The notes under the pieces: generated by a model | The model's database searches: none | What the model was told of the DNA's origin: nothing | The model's input: only the letters and a program-made list of their open reading frames with translations | Assembly (NCBI RefSeq): GCF_012927165.1 | Contig: NZ_JABBGA010000007.1 | Coordinates: forward strand, 62,001 to 126,000 | Direction: 5' to 3' | Length of the DNA: 64,000 nucleotides | Source of the DNA: Zoogloea dura | GTDB taxonomy: Bacteria > Pseudomonadota > Gammaproteobacteria > Burkholderiales > Rhodocyclaceae | Shown: in pieces, positions 24,301 through 32,518 of the stretch | How positions within the stretch are numbered: position 1 is the stretch's first letter | How the letters are laid out: the number at the start of each line of letters is the position of its first letter | Program-made: the position numbers and the translations under genes

Positions 24301-25389
24301 ATGTCCCTGTCCCGATTCAAGACCGCAGCGTGCCGCGTCGCCACCCTCGTCGTGACGCTGGGGCTCGCCTCCCAGGCGCTGGCCGCCGACCCCGCCAAGA
24401 TCGGCTTCGTATATATCGGCCCCACCGGCGACCACGGCTGGACCTATGCCCACGACCAGGGCCGCAAGGCCGTGGAGGCGAAGTTCGGCGACAAGGTGAA
24501 GACCACCTTCGTCGAGAACGTGCCCGAAACGGCTGACGCCGAGCGGGTCTTCCGCGACCTGGCCCAGCAGGGCTACAAGATGATCTTCGCCACCTCCTTC
24601 GGCTACATGAACCAGCAGCTCAAGGTGGCCAAGGCCTTCCCCAAGACCGCCTTCATGCACGCCACCGGCTACAAGACCGCCCCCAACCTGGGCGTCTATG
24701 ACGTGCGTACTTATGAGGGGGCCTACATGCTGGGCGTGGTGGCCGGCAAGATGAGCAAGAGCGGCAAGCTCGGCGTGGTGGCGTCGATCCCCATCCCCGA
24801 GGTGATCCGCAACATCAACGCCTTCACCATCGGCGCCCGCAGCGTCAATCCCAAGGCCACCACCCGGGCCATCTGGGTGAACAGCTGGTTCGACCCGGGC
24901 AAGGAGCGCGAGGCCGCCCTGACCCTGATCGCCCAGGGCGCCGACGTGCTGATGCAGAACACCGACTCGCCCGCCGTGGTGCAGGCGGCCCAGGAGAAGG
25001 GCGTGCTGGCCTTCGGTTGGGATTCGGACATGAGCAAGTTCGGCGGCAAGGCCCACCTGGCGGCCTCGGTACTGCACTGGGGCGTGATCTACAACAAGGT
25101 GGTCGGCGAGAGCCTGGAAGGCACCTGGAAGCCGGGCGACATCTGGTGGGGCGTCAAGGAAGGCGCGGTGAACATCGAGTCCTTCGGTCCGGCCGTGCCC
25201 GCCGACGTGAAGAAGCTGGCCGAAGAGCGCCGCGACGCCATCAAGGCCGGCACCCTGCACCCCTTCACCGGCCCGCTCAAGGCCCAGGACGGCAAGGAGA
25301 TCCTCGCCGCCGGCAAGAGCATGGGCGACACGGACCTGCGCAAGATCAACTACTACGTGGAAGGCGTGGAAGGCGCCATCCCGAAGTAA
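24301..25389 (+). CDS. BMP-family ABC transporter substrate-binding protein
   Basis: Periplasmic binding protein of 362 aa. Signal peptide at residues 1-26 (LVVTLGLASQALA, then ADPAK), without a lipobox. Mature protein has the BMP/PnrA fold signatures: KIGFVYIGPTGDHGWTYAHD, FATSFGYMNQ, GAYMLGVVAGKMSKSGKLG, and VLMQNTDSPAVVQAAQEKG. GGAG precedes ATG 24301; an upstream in-frame ATG at 24286 would have no site. It is the most likely partner of the permeases and ATPase at 2392-5951, although it lies 18 kb away. It is divergent from the deaminase gene and followed by a strong terminator, so it is expressed on its own, fitting the high dose usual for binding proteins. Confidence 0.93.
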   Translation: MSLSRFKTAACRVATLVVTLGLASQALAADPAKIGFVYIGPTGDHGWTYAHDQGRKAVEAKFGDKVKTTFVENVPETADAERVFRDLAQQGYKMIFATSFGYMNQQLKVAKAFPKTAFMHATGYKTAPNLGVYDVRTYEGAYMLGVVAGKMSKSGKLGVVASIPIPEVIRNINAFTIGARSVNPKATTRAIWVNSWFDPGKEREAALTLIAQGADVLMQNTDSPAVVQAAQEKGVLAFGWDSDMSKFGGKAHLAASVLHWGVIYNKVVGESLEGTWKPGDIWWGVKEGAVNIESFGPAVPADVKKLAEERRDAIKAGTLHPFTGPLKAQDGKEILAAGKSMGDTDLRKINYYVEGVEGAIPK

Positions 25390-25421
25390 GCCACTTTCTC
25401 TCCTCGCAAAGTGGCAACCTG

Positions 25422-25448
25422 GGCGCAGCTTCGGCTGCGCCTTTTTTT
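25422..25448 (+). terminator. Rho-independent terminator after the binding-protein gene
   Basis: Perfect stem GGCGCAGC / GCTGCGCC with a TTCG tetraloop followed by seven T (25442-25448). A second stem (GCCACTTT / AAAGTGGC) lies just before it at about 25390-25415. Confidence 0.93.
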
Positions 25449-25496
25449 GTGGAGTTCTAAGATGCGCCTACGTGCACCTCTCCGGGAGATCCGACC

Positions 25497-26546
25497 ATGA
25501 CCGCACCTCTTTCCGCCGATCCGCTGGCCTTGGCCCTCGGCATGCCGAAGGCCGAGCTCCATGTGCATATCGAAGGCACCCTGGAGCCCGGGCTGGCCTT
25601 CGCCCTGGCCCGCCGCAACGGGATCTCCCTGCCGTATGCCGACGAGGCGGCCCTCAAGGCGGCCTACGCCTTCGACAGCCTGCAGAGCTTTCTCGACCTG
25701 TATTACGCCTGCGCCGACGTGCTGCGGACCCGCGAGGACTTCCGTGACCTGATGCTGGCCTACCTGGAGCGGGCCGCTGCCGACGGGGTGATCCACGCCG
25801 AGATCTTCTTCGACCCGCAGACCCACACGGCCCGCGGCATCCCTTTCCGGACCGTGCTCGAAGGCCTGGAGGACGGCCTCGCCGAAGGCGCCCGTCGTTG
25901 GGGAATCGGCGGCCGGCTGATCCTGTGCTTCCTGCGCCATCTCAGCGAGGACGAATGCCTGGCGGCGCTGGACGAAGCGGAGCCCTTCATCGGGCGCATC
26001 CACGGCTTCGGGCTGGATTCGTCGGAGCGAGGACATCCGCCCTCCAAGTTCGCCCGCCTGTTCGCCCGTTGCCGCGCGCTGGGCAAGCCGGTGGTGGCCC
26101 ATGCTGGCGAGGAGGGGCCGCCGGCGTACATCACCGAGGCGCTGGACATCCTCGGCGCCCGGCGCATCGACCACGGCGTACGGGCGGTGGACGATCCGGC
26201 GGTGCTGGCCCGCCTGGCCCGCGAGGGGGTGGCCCTGACGGTGTGTCCCCTCTCCAACACCCGCCTCTGCGTGTTTGCGGAGATGAGCGAGCACAGCCTG
26301 CCGCAACTTCTCGCGGCGGGCGCCCGGGTGACCCTCAACAGCGATGACCCGGCGTATTTCGGCGGCTATCTCAACGACAACATCCGGGCCGTGCAGGCCG
26401 CGTTCGCGTTTGATGCCGCCACCTGGTACCGGCTGGCCCGCAACAGTTTCGAGGCGAGTTTTGTGACGGATGCAGAGAAGGCCGGCCTGATCGGGCGGTT
26501 GGACAGTTTCTTTGCCGCTGCTGGGGTGTATCCGCCGGTAGTCTGA
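25497..26546 (+). CDS. Adenine deaminase (adenosine deaminase family)
   Basis: A 349-aa zinc hydrolase of the adenosine deaminase family. Metal and catalytic motifs: KAELHVHIEGT (residues about 17-27), VVAHAGEEGPP, RRIDHGVRA, and TLNSDDPAYFGG. The segments DPQTHTARGIPF and GLDSSERGHPPSKF match the bacterial adenine deaminase subgroup (Pseudomonas Pa0148 type) better than true adenosine deaminase, so adenine to hypoxanthine is the likely reaction. GGGAG precedes the ATG. It lies 48 bp after a terminator, so it has its own promoter or depends on read-through. Hypoxanthine would feed XdhAB encoded at 7.7-11.4 kb. Confidence 0.9.
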   Translation: MTAPLSADPLALALGMPKAELHVHIEGTLEPGLAFALARRNGISLPYADEAALKAAYAFDSLQSFLDLYYACADVLRTREDFRDLMLAYLERAAADGVIHAEIFFDPQTHTARGIPFRTVLEGLEDGLAEGARRWGIGGRLILCFLRHLSEDECLAALDEAEPFIGRIHGFGLDSSERGHPPSKFARLFARCRALGKPVVAHAGEEGPPAYITEALDILGARRIDHGVRAVDDPAVLARLAREGVALTVCPLSNTRLCVFAEMSEHSLPQLLAAGARVTLNSDDPAYFGGYLNDNIRAVQAAFAFDAATWYRLARNSFEASFVTDAEKAGLIGRLDSFFAAAGVYPPVV

Positions 26547-26562
26547 GCTGCGCTGGCGCGAA

Positions 26563-26584
26563 GCGCGGATCAGTCGATCCGCGC
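26563..26584. terminator. Hairpin between convergent genes
   Basis: Perfect 9-bp stem GCGCGGATC / GATCCGCGC with loop AGTC, between the adenine deaminase stop and the convergent gene, overlapping the latter's last codons. A plausible bidirectional terminator without a T-run. Confidence 0.5.
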
Positions 26585-27130
26585 CACCCCGAAATGGCGG
26601 CGCCAGGAGAAGTGGCGTTGTACATCGGCGGGTTCGGAGAGCCTCGGCAGGCGTAGCCGGAAGGCGGGGAAGAGGCTGATGCGCCAGACCGTTCCACCGG
26701 CCGGGAAACAGAACACGATGTGGTTGGGGTGGGACAGCACCAGCGGGCCGGGCGGCTGGCAGGCCCCGGGCGTTGTCAGGCTTGCCGAATCGAGGAAGCG
26801 GAGTTCGCTATCGACAAGCTGCAGGTGCATCCGGCCCTGCGCCTCGTCTGCATCGCCCATCAGCAGCAGGAAATGCCCGCGCCAGGCGAGCGCCGCGTAC
26901 AGGGCTGTTCCAGGTACGCGGGTGCGCACCCCGGTGGTGGCGTGCCACACGTCTGTCATCGTCCGGGCCCCTGGAGTGGGCGGCGGACAGGGGGCGCTGC
27001 GGATCTCGGGTGCCAGCCGCAGGACGGGATCTTCCAGGTGAGCCTCCTGCAAGGGGATGGGGGGCGGTGCCCGACCGGTCAGGGCCACTCCGGGCGGGGC
27101 AGTGAGGCTCGTGCTTGATGAACGGTTCAT
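26570..27130 (-). CDS. Hypothetical protein, unrecognised
   Basis: A 186-aa open frame that I do not recognise. The N-terminal 60 residues are Ser/Pro-rich and probably disordered (TAPPGVALTGRAPPPIPL). The rest looks like a beta-rich fold with alternating hydrophobics (ALYAALAWRGHFLLLMGD, HIVFCFPAGGTVWRISLFP) and ends with basic and aromatic residues. ATG 27130 is used; a shorter start at about 26960 (MTDVWHATTG) is equally possible. No signal peptide or membrane helix is evident. It lies between the adenine deaminase and the PEP-CTERM fusion, on the opposite strand to both. Function unknown. Confidence 0.55.
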   Translation of the reverse strand: MNRSSSTSLTAPPGVALTGRAPPPIPLQEAHLEDPVLRLAPEIRSAPCPPPTPGARTMTDVWHATTGVRTRVPGTALYAALAWRGHFLLLMGDADEAQGRMHLQLVDSELRFLDSASLTTPGACQPPGPLVLSHPNHIVFCFPAGGTVWRISLFPAFRLRLPRLSEPADVQRHFSWRRHFGVARID

Positions 27131-27435
27131 CGGGGACGGCAGGGCGCTCGGAGTCTTCAGGTTAGTCGAGGCCTCGAAAATACCAAGACCAGGGCAGGCA
27201 TCGGAGCGATCGACAAGGAAAAGCTGTCGGGTAATTTTACAGGCGAAGCGCAAGCGCTGGAGACTGGAGTATGCCAGCCGGATTCATGCCGCGGTAAGCC
27301 CTGCAGCAGGAAACAGTCTTGGAGATTTGTAACTTTTATTCTCCCGTCGGGCATTTTTTATGCTCGCGTGCCTCTGTCGGTCCGGTCAGTCGGGCATCCC
27401 GGCTCCTGCAGTGATGTTCCCGCGTGGAGAGACTC
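27131..27435. other. Gene-free 305-bp region before the PEP-CTERM fusion
   Basis: This divergent gap is less GC-rich than its surroundings, especially 27180-27365. It should hold promoters for both neighbours. I looked for the -24/-12 sigma-54 motif and see no convincing match; no hairpin with a T-run stands out. Confidence 0.4.
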
Positions 27436-29673
27436 ATGAAACGTCAGATCCTGCGTAGCGCAACGACGATGGCGGGCATGCTCGTCGCCCTTTCCCTGGC
27501 GGGCCCGGCCCTGGCCTTGCCAAGCCTCGTCAATGGGGGCTTCGAGTCCGGCCTGAGTGGCTGGAGCACGGCTGATCAGACCGGTAGCGAGGGCACCTTC
27601 TATGTGCAGGGCGGGACCACCAGCCCGACCCTGGGCGAGGCGGTGCCGGCGCCTCCCGAGGGGACCTCCGCGGCCATGAGCGATGGCGGCCTCGGCGGCC
27701 CCGGGAGCCATGTGCTGTACCAGGATTTCGTGGCCAGCGCAGGCAGTGCGAATCTGAGCTTCCAGCTCTTCATCGGCAACCGGGCGGACGCCTTCTACAC
27801 GCCGGCGAGCCTCGACTTTGCCACGCCGACGCTCAACCAGCAGGCCCGGGTGGATATTCTGAAGGCTTCTGCGGACCCGTTCAGCCTGGCTGCCGGCGAT
27901 GTCCTGATGACCCTCTACCAAAGCGTCGCCGGCGATCCGCTGGTGGACGGCTATTCCACCATCGTGGCGGACATCAGCGCGATCCTTGCCGCTCATGATG
28001 GCGAGACCCTGCGCCTGCGCTTTGCCGAGACCGACAACGTGTTCTCCTTCCAGATGGGCGTCGACGACGTGCGCATTGAGGCGAAGGGCGGCGTCCTTCC
28101 CGAGCCGGCGAGCGGGCTCCTGCTGGGTCTGGCATTTTGCGCCATGGCAGTCTGCCGGCGCGGCCGCAGCGGCCTGAAAGCTACCCTGGCTGTAGCGGGG
28201 CTGTTGGCCGGCATGGGCGCGGGGCTGACGGGGCCGGCCCGGGCTGACAGCATTCCGGCCCAACTGCTCGACCCCGCCCTGACGGTGCAGACCGTGGTGA
28301 ACAGCGGGCTCAACCAGCCGATCGGGATCGTGTTCCTTGGCCCCAACGATTTCCTGGTGCCGGAGAAAGCCTCCGGGCAGATCAAGCGGGTCATCAACGG
28401 CGTGGTGCAGCCCGTCCCGGCGCTGGATCTGGCTGTGAACTCCGCTTCCGAGCGGGGTCTCCTCAGTGTGGTCCTGGATCCGGCCTTCCCGACCGTGCCC
28501 TTCGTGTATGTGTTCTGGACCGAAAGCCTGTCCGGGGTCGATTCGACTGCGCTGTCCGACACGCCCTTGCTCGGCAACCGGGTCGACCGCTTTGTGTGGG
28601 GCGGTGCCAGCCTGGTCCTCGACCGGAACCTGCTCAGGCTGAGGGCGCGCCAGACGGACAACGTGGCGACGCCCGGCCATCCGGGCACGGCCAATCCCGC
28701 CGAGCGCGGCAACCACAACGGCGGCGTGATGCGCTTCGGGCCTGACGGCAAGCTGTACGTATTCATGGGCGACCAGGGGCGGCGGGGCTGGATGCAGAAC
28801 CTGGCCAACGGGCCCTTCCTGACGGCCCCCCTCGTCGATGACACTTTTGGTGGGCCCTCACCCGACAACGCGCACCTGGCGGGGGTGATCCTGCGCATGA
28901 ACGGCGACGGCACCACGCCAGCCGACAATCCCTTCTTCGCGACAGGGGCGGCAATGGGCGGTGAGGTGGGGGCCAATCTGCAGAGGATCTTCTCCTATGG
29001 CCACCGCAACGGCTTCGGCATGGCCTTCGATCCCTTGTCCGGCAGTCTGTGGGCCACGGAGAATGCCGATGATGCGTATTCGGAACTCAACCGGGTCGTG
29101 CCCGGCATGAACGGCGGCTGGATCCAGCTGGCCGGGCCGCTGGCGCGGGTGCCGACCTGGAAGAGCATCGAGACCACCCAATTCGGCGGCAGCCTGCAGC
29201 AGGTCCGTTATCCGCCCACCCGGGCGGCCTATTCCGCTGCCCTGGCCCAGGCCCGCATGGTCATGTTGCCGGGGGCTGTCTACAAGGATCCCGAGCTGAG
29301 CTGGCGTTACGAGATCGGTCCGTCCGGGGCGGCCTTTGTGCAGGGCAATGCCCTGGGCACCGCCTATGAGGGGACCTTGTGGATCGGCTCGTCCAGAGCC
29401 TTTGCCCAGGTGGGCGGAACCGGTGGCAGCCTGTACCGGATCCGCCTGACCGCCGACCGCCTGCAAGCCGATCTGAGCGCCGATCCCCGCCTGGCCGACA
29501 AGGTGGCCGACAACCTGTTCAGCGCGAACAAGTTCGACGGCACCGAGAGCGAAACCCTGCTGATCGGCAGGGGCTTCGGCATCACGCCCAGTATCGAGCG
29601 GGGGCCCGATGGGGCGCTGTACGTGGTGTCCCTGTCGGACAACGTCATTTACAGGATCGGTCGGGCGCCCTGA
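27436..29673 (+). CDS. PEP-CTERM domain protein fused to PQQ-dependent sugar dehydrogenase
   Basis: A 745-aa reading frame with two modules. Module 1 (1-246): signal peptide (1-26), a beta-rich region opening with NGGFESGLSGW, and a full PEP-CTERM sorting signal, PEP at 222-224, a hydrophobic helix (227-240) and RRGR (241-244). Module 2 starts at once with another hydrophobic stretch (249-266) ending PARADS, like a second signal peptide, then a soluble-type PQQ sugar/aldose dehydrogenase: ERGLLSVVLDP, RGNHNGGVMRFGPDG (candidate catalytic His), YGHRNGFGMAFDP, ENADDAYSELNRV, NGGWIQL. PEP-CTERM signals are normally at the extreme C-terminus and are cut by exosortase. GGAGAG precedes ATG 27436. 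No stop codon or frameshift separates the modules. Confidence 0.88.
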   Translation: MKRQILRSATTMAGMLVALSLAGPALALPSLVNGGFESGLSGWSTADQTGSEGTFYVQGGTTSPTLGEAVPAPPEGTSAAMSDGGLGGPGSHVLYQDFVASAGSANLSFQLFIGNRADAFYTPASLDFATPTLNQQARVDILKASADPFSLAAGDVLMTLYQSVAGDPLVDGYSTIVADISAILAAHDGETLRLRFAETDNVFSFQMGVDDVRIEAKGGVLPEPASGLLLGLAFCAMAVCRRGRSGLKATLAVAGLLAGMGAGLTGPARADSIPAQLLDPALTVQTVVNSGLNQPIGIVFLGPNDFLVPEKASGQIKRVINGVVQPVPALDLAVNSASERGLLSVVLDPAFPTVPFVYVFWTESLSGVDSTALSDTPLLGNRVDRFVWGGASLVLDRNLLRLRARQTDNVATPGHPGTANPAERGNHNGGVMRFGPDGKLYVFMGDQGRRGWMQNLANGPFLTAPLVDDTFGGPSPDNAHLAGVILRMNGDGTTPADNPFFATGAAMGGEVGANLQRIFSYGHRNGFGMAFDPLSGSLWATENADDAYSELNRVVPGMNGGWIQLAGPLARVPTWKSIETTQFGGSLQQVRYPPTRAAYSAALAQARMVMLPGAVYKDPELSWRYEIGPSGAAFVQGNALGTAYEGTLWIGSSRAFAQVGGTGGSLYRIRLTADRLQADLSADPRLADKVADNLFSANKFDGTESETLLIGRGFGITPSIERGPDGALYVVSLSDNVIYRIGRAP

Positions 29674-29698
29674 CCGGGAGGAGGGCGCAGCCCTGGTT

Positions 29699-30247
29699 TC
29701 AGCCGGCCGACAGGGCGGCCTCGATAGCCGTGGTCAGCGCTTCTGCGTCGGGCGCGGTGTCGGGCGCAAAGCGGCGCAGCACGCTGCCGTCGCGGCCGAT
29801 CAGGAATTTCTCGAAATTCCACACCACCTCGGGGCGGGCTGTCGGTTCGATGCCGTAGCCCTTCAGCATCTGCTCCATGCGGGCGCGGTCTTCGGTGTCC
29901 GGGCGGGTGGCCGTGAGGTGAGCGTAGAGGGGATGCTTGTCGGGGCCGGTGGCGACGAGCTTGCTGTACATCGGGAACTGCACGCCGAAGCTGGCGGTAC
30001 AGAACTGGGCGATCTCGCTGTCGCTGCCGGGTTCCTGGCCGGCGAAGTCGTTGGCCGGGAAGCCGAGCACCACCAGGCCCTGGTCGCGGTAGCGCTCGTA
30101 CAGCGCCTCGAGGCCGGTGTACTGGGCGGTCAGGCCGCACTTGGACGCCACGTTGACGATCAGCAGGACCTTGCCAGCGTGTTCGGCCAGGGTGGCGGGG
30201 CTGCCGTCGATCTTCTTGAGGGGGATGGCGTCGAGGGTCTGGCTCAT
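29699..30247 (-). CDS. Glutathione peroxidase family protein
   Basis: A 182-aa thiol peroxidase of the GPx family that reduces hydroperoxides using thioredoxin or glutathione. Visible motifs: VNVASKCGLTAQYTGLEAL (peroxidatic Cys near residue 38), GFPANDFAGQEPGSD (Gln), and WNFEKFLIGRDG (Trp, Asn). A Cys in IAQFCTASFG is a candidate resolving Cys. The start at 30247 follows a purine-rich site. No signal peptide, so cytoplasmic. Convergent with the PQQ fusion gene and divergent from the methyltransferase gene. Confidence 0.94.
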   Translation of the reverse strand: MSQTLDAIPLKKIDGSPATLAEHAGKVLLIVNVASKCGLTAQYTGLEALYERYRDQGLVVLGFPANDFAGQEPGSDSEIAQFCTASFGVQFPMYSKLVATGPDKHPLYAHLTATRPDTEDRARMEQMLKGYGIEPTARPEVVWNFEKFLIGRDGSVLRRFAPDTAPDAEALTTAIEAALSAG

Positions 30248-30402
30248 TGGGGGTCTCCTTGGGGTGAATGACTTTCGGTCCGGAAGGCCGGGCCGCAGGA
30301 CAGGGACCCGGCGATGCGGGGGGAGTTCCGGCGCAGCGGCGCGATTGTGGGCTAACATCGGGCCCGCCGGCCCGCCACCGGGGCCTCCAGGACCGTTTCC
30401 CC

Positions 30403-31245
30403 ATGATCACTCCCTTCCAGGCGCTGGCCTGCCCCCTGGACGGCGCGCCGCTCATCCCGGCGGGCGCCGCCTGGCGTTGCGCCGCCGGCCACAGTTTCGA
30501 CATCGCCGCCCAGGGGCATACCCATCTGCTGCCGGTGCAGCAGAAGCGCTCCCGCGACCCCGGTGACAGCAAGGAGATGGTGGCGGCCCGCCGGCGCTTC
30601 CTGGAAACCGGCGTGTATGCCCCGATCGCCGCGGCGGTGAGCCGCGCGGTGCTGGATGCCGGCGCGGCTGACAGGCCCCTGGCCTGTCTCGACGCCGGCT
30701 GCGGTGAGGGCTACTACCTGCGCCGCCTGGCCGAGGCCGCCGAGGCGGCGGGGCAGGGCCTGGCGGTGCTGGGCCTCGACATCTCCAAGTGGGCCGTGCT
30801 GGCTGCGGCGAAGCAGGAGCGGCGGATGGGCTGGGTGGTGGGCAGCAATGCCAACCTGCCGGTATTGCCGGCCACCCTGGACCGGGTCCTGTGCCTCTTC
30901 GGCTTTCCGGTGTACCCGGAATTCGCCCGCGTGCTCAGGCCGGGCGGCCTGCTGATCCAGGTGGATGCCGGCCCCGATCACCTGCGCGAACTGCGCGAGG
31001 TGATCTATCCGGTGCTCAAGCCGGAGAGGCCGGCCAGCCTGGTGCCTCCGCCGGGGTTTGAGATGGATGGCGTCGATGGCGTGCATTACGCCGCTGCTCT
31101 GCCCTCGGCAGCGATCATTGCCGACCTGCTGCTGATGACCCCCCACCTGTTCCGCGCCACTGCCGAAGGGCGGGCGCGGGCTGCGGCCCTGACCGCGTTG
31201 CGGGTCAGTGTGGATGTCCGGCTGACCCGCTTCCGTCGCGCCTGA
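30403..31245 (+). CDS. RlmA-like rRNA guanine methyltransferase
   Basis: A 280-aa SAM-dependent methyltransferase of the RlmA family, whose E. coli member methylates N1 of G745 in 23S rRNA. The N-terminal zinc-finger region reads ACPLDGAPL..WRCAAGHSFD: three of the four usual ligands (Cys, Cys, His) are visible, but the second Cys of CxxC is Asp. HLLPVQQKRSRDPGDS follows, the family hallmark, then the SAM motif LDAGCGEGYY (about residue 100) and VLRPGGLLIQVD. ATG 30403 agrees with the family start. It stands alone between glutathione peroxidase and the GGDEF gene. Confidence 0.85.
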   Translation: MITPFQALACPLDGAPLIPAGAAWRCAAGHSFDIAAQGHTHLLPVQQKRSRDPGDSKEMVAARRRFLETGVYAPIAAAVSRAVLDAGAADRPLACLDAGCGEGYYLRRLAEAAEAAGQGLAVLGLDISKWAVLAAAKQERRMGWVVGSNANLPVLPATLDRVLCLFGFPVYPEFARVLRPGGLLIQVDAGPDHLRELREVIYPVLKPERPASLVPPPGFEMDGVDGVHYAAALPSAAIIADLLLMTPHLFRATAEGRARAAALTALRVSVDVRLTRFRRA

Positions 31246-31347
31246 AAGTCCGGCGGCCTGCAATCCCGCCTTGCCTCTGCGGAGGCCGTCTCCGACAATC
31301 AGGAGAAGGCTCTTCCCTGACTGCAGTGCAGCGGCAAGGAGTGTGCG

Positions 31348-32496
31348 ATGTATGCCATCGATATCAAGACCACCATTCTCCTGCTGGCTCTCGGGAATGC
31401 GTTGATTGCCTCCTTCTTCGTGGTGTGCCGGAGCTGGCAGGAGTTTCCCGCCCGTTACGTGTGGGGTCGGGTGGCTCAGGCGGCGGGCTGGATCCTGTTC
31501 TTCCACCGCCCGGTCCTGCCGCTATTCCTGTGGTATGTGGCCGGCAACGGGCTGCTGATCGTGGGCTGGATCCTCGAGGTGCTGGCGATCCTCGCCATCG
31601 AGCGGCGCAATCCGCGTCTTGAGCGCGTCTATGTATTGATCGCAGTGCTGGGGCTGGGCAGCCTGCTGCTCAATTTCAGCCTGGATGCATCCTATAACGT
31701 GATGAATCTGAGCATCAGCGTCCTGCTGGTGGCGATCTTCTGCATTCCAGCCTACATGCTCACTTTTGGCCGGGAGAGTTCCAGTTTCACCCGGGCAGTG
31801 GGTTTCTTCTATCTCCTGTACTGTTTGATCAACGTGGTGAGGGCGATTTACGTGGTGCATACCGACAATGTCTCGGTGATGGTCGGCAACCTGATGCACA
31901 GCGTGGTTTTCCTCGGGCTCTTCGCCTTGCTGATCTTCGGCAGCGTGGGCTACATGCTGCTGTTGCGCGAGAAGACCGAGCTGGAGCTGCTGCACGCGGC
32001 CAGGACGGACGACCTGACCGGGCTGTTCAACCGTCGTGCCTTCTTTTCCCATGCGCAATTGGCGATGGGCTTTGCGTCCCGCTCCTGGTCGCCGGTGAGC
32101 TTCCTGATGCTCGATGTGGACCACTTCAAGCAGCTCAACGACCAGTTCGGGCATCCGGCGGGGGATGCCGCCCTGCGTGCCCTGGCCCGTACGGTGGAGG
32201 TGTGCATCCGGCCCCAGGATGTATTCGGGCGGCTCGGCGGGGAGGAGTTCGGGCTGCTGCTGGTGTGTCCGACCGACAACGCGCTGATGGTGGCCGAGCG
32301 GATCCGCGAGCAGGTGGAAAGGCTCAAGGTGGTGGAGCTGCCCGGTGCCGCGATGACGGTCAGCATCGGCGTGGCCTCCCTGCAGGCGGTGGAGGGCTGG
32401 GACGTGGAACAGCTGATGCAGGAGGCTGACCGCCAGCTCTACCAGGCCAAGCTGCGCGGGCGCAACCAGGTGGTGGCGACCCGCCTGCTGCATTGA
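31348..32496 (+). CDS. Membrane-bound diguanylate cyclase (GGDEF)
   Basis: A 382-aa inner-membrane protein. Residues 1-210 hold about six or seven hydrophobic helices without a recognised sensor family; a short linker (LREKTELELLHAARTDDLTGL) leads to the GGDEF domain (about 220-380): LFNRRAF, LDVDHFKQLND, and the active-site loop GRLGGEEFGLLL. The GGEEF form is catalytically competent, so c-di-GMP synthesis is expected. No RxxD inhibitory site is seen five residues before GGEEF. AAGGAG precedes ATG 31348. Confidence 0.93.
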   Translation: MYAIDIKTTILLLALGNALIASFFVVCRSWQEFPARYVWGRVAQAAGWILFFHRPVLPLFLWYVAGNGLLIVGWILEVLAILAIERRNPRLERVYVLIAVLGLGSLLLNFSLDASYNVMNLSISVLLVAIFCIPAYMLTFGRESSSFTRAVGFFYLLYCLINVVRAIYVVHTDNVSVMVGNLMHSVVFLGLFALLIFGSVGYMLLLREKTELELLHAARTDDLTGLFNRRAFFSHAQLAMGFASRSWSPVSFLMLDVDHFKQLNDQFGHPAGDAALRALARTVEVCIRPQDVFGRLGGEEFGLLLVCPTDNALMVAERIREQVERLKVVELPGAAMTVSIGVASLQAVEGWDVEQLMQEADRQLYQAKLRGRNQVVATRLLH

Positions 32497-32502
32497 GGAG
32501 TT

Positions 32503-32518
32503 GCGCTGAATTCAGCGC
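32503..32518. terminator. Perfect 16-bp palindrome between convergent genes
   Basis: GCGCTGAATTCAGCGC is exactly self-complementary and covers the stop of the thioesterase gene and the gap after the GGDEF gene. It may serve as a weak bidirectional terminator; no T-run. Confidence 0.3.
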
